DNA from: Microbacteriaceae bacterium
GTDB taxonomy: Bacteria > Actinomycetota > Actinomycetes > Actinomycetales > Microbacteriaceae
Direction: 5' to 3'
DNA: 64,000 nt
Assembly: GCA_019638805.1 (NCBI GenBank)
Contig: JAHBTA010000004.1
Location: 1 to 64,000, forward strand
The position numbers and the translations under genes are program-made. The notes under the pieces are model-generated. The model made no database searches. It was given only the letters and a program-made list of their open reading frames with translations, and had not been told where the DNA came from. This document shows, piece by piece, positions 62,160 to 64,000 of this stretch. Position 1 is the first letter of the stretch. Each line of letters begins with the position of its first letter.

Positions 62160-63245
62160 GTGAAGATCACCCGCTTCGGCGCCGTCGGCGCCATCGCGCT
62201 CGCGGGGGCCATGGCCCTCAGCTCGTGCGCCGCGAATGAGGGCGGCACCGGCGACGAGACCGGCAGCGACCTCAACGGCACCCTGGTCGGCGCGGGCGCG
62301 TCGTCGCAGGGCTCCGCCCAGGAGGCCTGGATCGCCGCCTTCCAGACGGCCAACCCCGGCGTCGACATCACCTACGACCCGACCGGGTCGGGTGCGGGTC
62401 GTGAGACCTTCATCGCCGGCGGCTCGGACTGGGCCGGCTCGGACTCGGCCCTGAACGACGACGAACTGGCCGGAGGGTTCGGCTCGTGCGCCGAGGGCGC
62501 CACGGCCTACGACCTGCCGACCTACATCTCGCCGATCGCGGTCATCTACAACGTCGAGGGCGTCGACTCGCTCAACCTCGACGCTGCGACGCTCGCCCGC
62601 ATCTTCAAGGGCGACATCACCTCGTGGAACGACCCGGCGATCGCCGCGCTCAACGAGGGCGCCGCGCTGCCCGACCAGGCGATCACCGCGGTGCACCGCT
62701 CGGACGACTCCGGCACGACCAAGAATTTCGCCGACTACCTGAACAAGGTCGCGGGCGAGGTCTGGGACGCCGACCCGGCCGACGCCTTCCCGTACCAGTC
62801 CGGTGAGGGCGCGCAGGGCACCTCGGGTGTCGTCGACGCCGTCACCAACGGCACCGGGACGATCGGCTACGCGGACGCGTCGAAGGCCGGCGGCCTCGGC
62901 GTGGCGAAGATCAAGGTCGGCGACGAGTTCGTGACCTACACCCCGGAGGCCGCGGCCGCCGTGGTCGAGGGCTCGCCGCTGGTCGACGGGCGTGACGCGA
63001 ACGACATCGCGATCAAGCTCGACCGCAACACGACCGACCCGAGCCACTACCCGCTGGTCCTGGTCTCCTACAGCATCGTCTGCAGCGAGTACCAGGACGC
63101 CGCCCAGGGCGAGCTCGTGAAGGCGTACGTCGGCTTCATCACGAGCGCCGAGGGTCAGCAGGTCGCGGCCGAGGCCGCGGGCGCCGCCCCGCTGTCGGCG
63201 GACCTGGCGGCCAAGGTCGCCGCGGCCCTCGCGACCGTCAAGTAA
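62160..63245 (+). CDS. pstS: Phosphate-binding lipoprotein PstS
   Basis: A 361-residue lipoprotein. The signal peptide ends ALSSC with Cys 22. LVGAGASSQGSAQEAWIAAF, TYDPTGSGAGRETFI and SDWAGSDSALNDDE form the phosphate site, with HRSDDSGTTKNF. It binds phosphate outside the cell for PstCAB. Start GTG at 62160. A long hairpin follows. Confidence 0.96.
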   Translation: MKITRFGAVGAIALAGAMALSSCAANEGGTGDETGSDLNGTLVGAGASSQGSAQEAWIAAFQTANPGVDITYDPTGSGAGRETFIAGGSDWAGSDSALNDDELAGGFGSCAEGATAYDLPTYISPIAVIYNVEGVDSLNLDAATLARIFKGDITSWNDPAIAALNEGAALPDQAITAVHRSDDSGTTKNFADYLNKVAGEVWDADPADAFPYQSGEGAQGTSGVVDAVTNGTGTIGYADASKAGGLGVAKIKVGDEFVTYTPEAAAAVVEGSPLVDGRDANDIAIKLDRNTTDPSHYPLVLVSYSIVCSEYQDAAQGELVKAYVGFITSAEGQQVAAEAAGAAPLSADLAAKVAAALATVK

Positions 63246-63248
63246 CAC

Positions 63249-63316
63249 GCTCAGCACCTGTCGGGCTGCGCTCCCCGTGCCGGTTGCACGGGGGGTCGCA
63301 GCCCGACAGACTGAGC
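63249..63316 (+). other. Long stem-loop between pstS and pstC
   Basis: GCTCAG-cac-CTGTCGGGCTGCG at 63249 pairs with CGCAGCCCGACAG-a-CTGAGC ending at 63316; an inner stem CCCCGTGC/GCACGGGG sits in the loop. A 13-bp perfect segment is included. It likely lets more pstS than pstCAB message accumulate by partial termination or 3'-end protection. Confidence 0.7.
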
Positions 63317-63362
63317 CGCACCGCCCCACTCCCACTATCGAGCGAGCAGGACGACACCCCGC

Positions 63363-64000
63363 ATGACCACCGCCCCGGCCCGGATCCGCGCGAAGCAGCG
63401 GCCCGCCGACCGGATCTTCCGCGGAAGCGCCACACTCGCGGGCGGCCTCATCCTGATCATCCTCGCCGCGGTCGCGATCTTCCTCATCGCGCAGAGCATC
63501 CCCGCCTTCGTGGTCGACCCGGCCGAGATCAAGGGGTCGCCGGACAGCTTCTGGACCTTCGTCGGACCGCTCGTCTTCGGCACCGTCTGGGCCGCTGCCC
63601 TCGCCCTCGTCATGGCGGTCCCGATCGCCGTCGGCATCGCACTCTTCATCTCGCACTACGCACCGCGCCGGTTGGCGCAGAGCCTGGGCTACGTCGTGGA
63701 TCTGCTCGCCGCCGTGCCCTCCGTCGTCTTCGGACTGTGGGGCGGCCGGGTCCTCGCTCCCGCCATCCAGCCGCTCTACGACTGGCTCGTGACCCATCTG
63801 GGCTGGATCCCGCTCTTCGCCCCGCCGGTCTCGGGAACCGGCCGCACCATCCTCACGGTCGCGATCGTGCTGGCGGTCATGATCCTGCCCATCATCACGG
63901 CGCTGTGCCGCGAGGTCTTCCTGCAGACTCCGCTCCTCCACGAGGAGGCCGCGCTCGCCCTGGGCGCCACGCGGTGGGAGATGATCCGCATCGCGGTGCT
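63363..64000 (+). CDS. pstC: Phosphate ABC transporter permease PstC, cut by the window end
   Basis: Visible 212 residues start MTTAPARIRAKQRPADRIFRG, then a helix (LAGGLILIILAAVAIFLIA), a second helix (LVFGTVWAAALALVMAVPIAVGIALF) and later helices; LLAAVPSVVFGLWG and EEAALALGATRWEMIRI (coupling motif) are typical PstC. It forms the channel with PstA for phosphate import. The 3' end is missing. Confidence 0.92.
   Translation, partial: MTTAPARIRAKQRPADRIFRGSATLAGGLILIILAAVAIFLIAQSIPAFVVDPAEIKGSPDSFWTFVGPLVFGTVWAAALALVMAVPIAVGIALFISHYAPRRLAQSLGYVVDLLAAVPSVVFGLWGGRVLAPAIQPLYDWLVTHLGWIPLFAPPVSGTGRTILTVAIVLAVMILPIITALCREVFLQTPLLHEEAALALGATRWEMIRIAV

Noticed and set aside
62082-63941. 619-codon minus-strand frame opposite pstS and pstC
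   Set aside because: Covers two recognised genes and the intergenic hairpin; Asp/Arg/Gly-rich with no motif.

Overview
The window is a chromosomal segment of a high-G+C actinobacterium, most likely a member of Microbacteriaceae. Supporting signs are the very GC-rich third codon positions, an XPB-type helicase with its helicase-associated partner, DUF2530/DUF3027/DUF3263/DUF4032 proteins, a CarD next to a fused IspD-IspF, SenX3-RegX3-PhoU, an atypical GlnR, and many leaderless promoters. Most genes are ordinary core genes packed in short operons with 1-8 bp overlaps.

Region 1 (1 to about 5,979) is the end of an integrated mobile element with visibly lower G+C. It carries a truncated conjugative coupling-type ATPase, a coupled 57-residue ORF, a replication-relaxation protein, two unknown proteins, a possible 95-residue protein and a large serine recombinase. 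These form one chain of 4-bp start/stop overlaps. The element stops at the 3' end of a tRNA-Arg(CCT) gene, and the recombinase reading frame runs without a stop straight through the tRNA into the host.

Region 2 (6,336-17,737) is a catabolic cluster. One minus-strand operon runs FAD oxidoreductase, binding protein, two ABC permeases, MDR dehydrogenase, NADP-type aldehyde dehydrogenase and TSUP exporter. A second runs DapA-family lyase, DhaK and DhaL. A GntR/FCD regulator lies between them, and one 12-bp operator (ATTATCGATAAT) recurs in front of both operons and of the regulator. No transport ATPase is present; a MsiK/UgpC-type ATPase at 40.2 kb could supply it.

Region 3 (17.9-31.2 kb) holds an HNH endonuclease behind a small leader ORF and terminator, NlpC/P60, a DtxR regulator, serC, cold-shock and helicase genes, a frameshifted DHFR-like gene, and a folE / FAD-dependent reductase / folP2-type operon divergent from a Cys-rich HTH regulator. 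Region 4 (31.2-47.8 kb) has a two-component system with an unusual kinase, an orphan WXG100 protein, groL under two CIRCE elements, LytR_C/DUF3263/DUF2332 genes, msrB, tRNA-Thr(TGT), a DsbA-like protein, the MsiK-type ATPase, a gabD-like gene, DUF4032, an MFS transporter, rlmB and cysS. Region 5 (47.8-64 kb) has a surface HtaA haem-binding protein with two DtxR boxes, ispDF, carD and a phosphate/nitrogen block: regX3-senX3, phoU, gpmA, ygfZ-like, glnR, ppk1, mutT1-like, pstS and pstC (cut by the window edge), with PHO-type repeats before phoU and pstS.

Recurrent non-coding features are long imperfect intergenic palindromes and TANNNT boxes placed 6-8 nt before start codons. No CRISPR array, rRNA or complete insertion sequence was seen.
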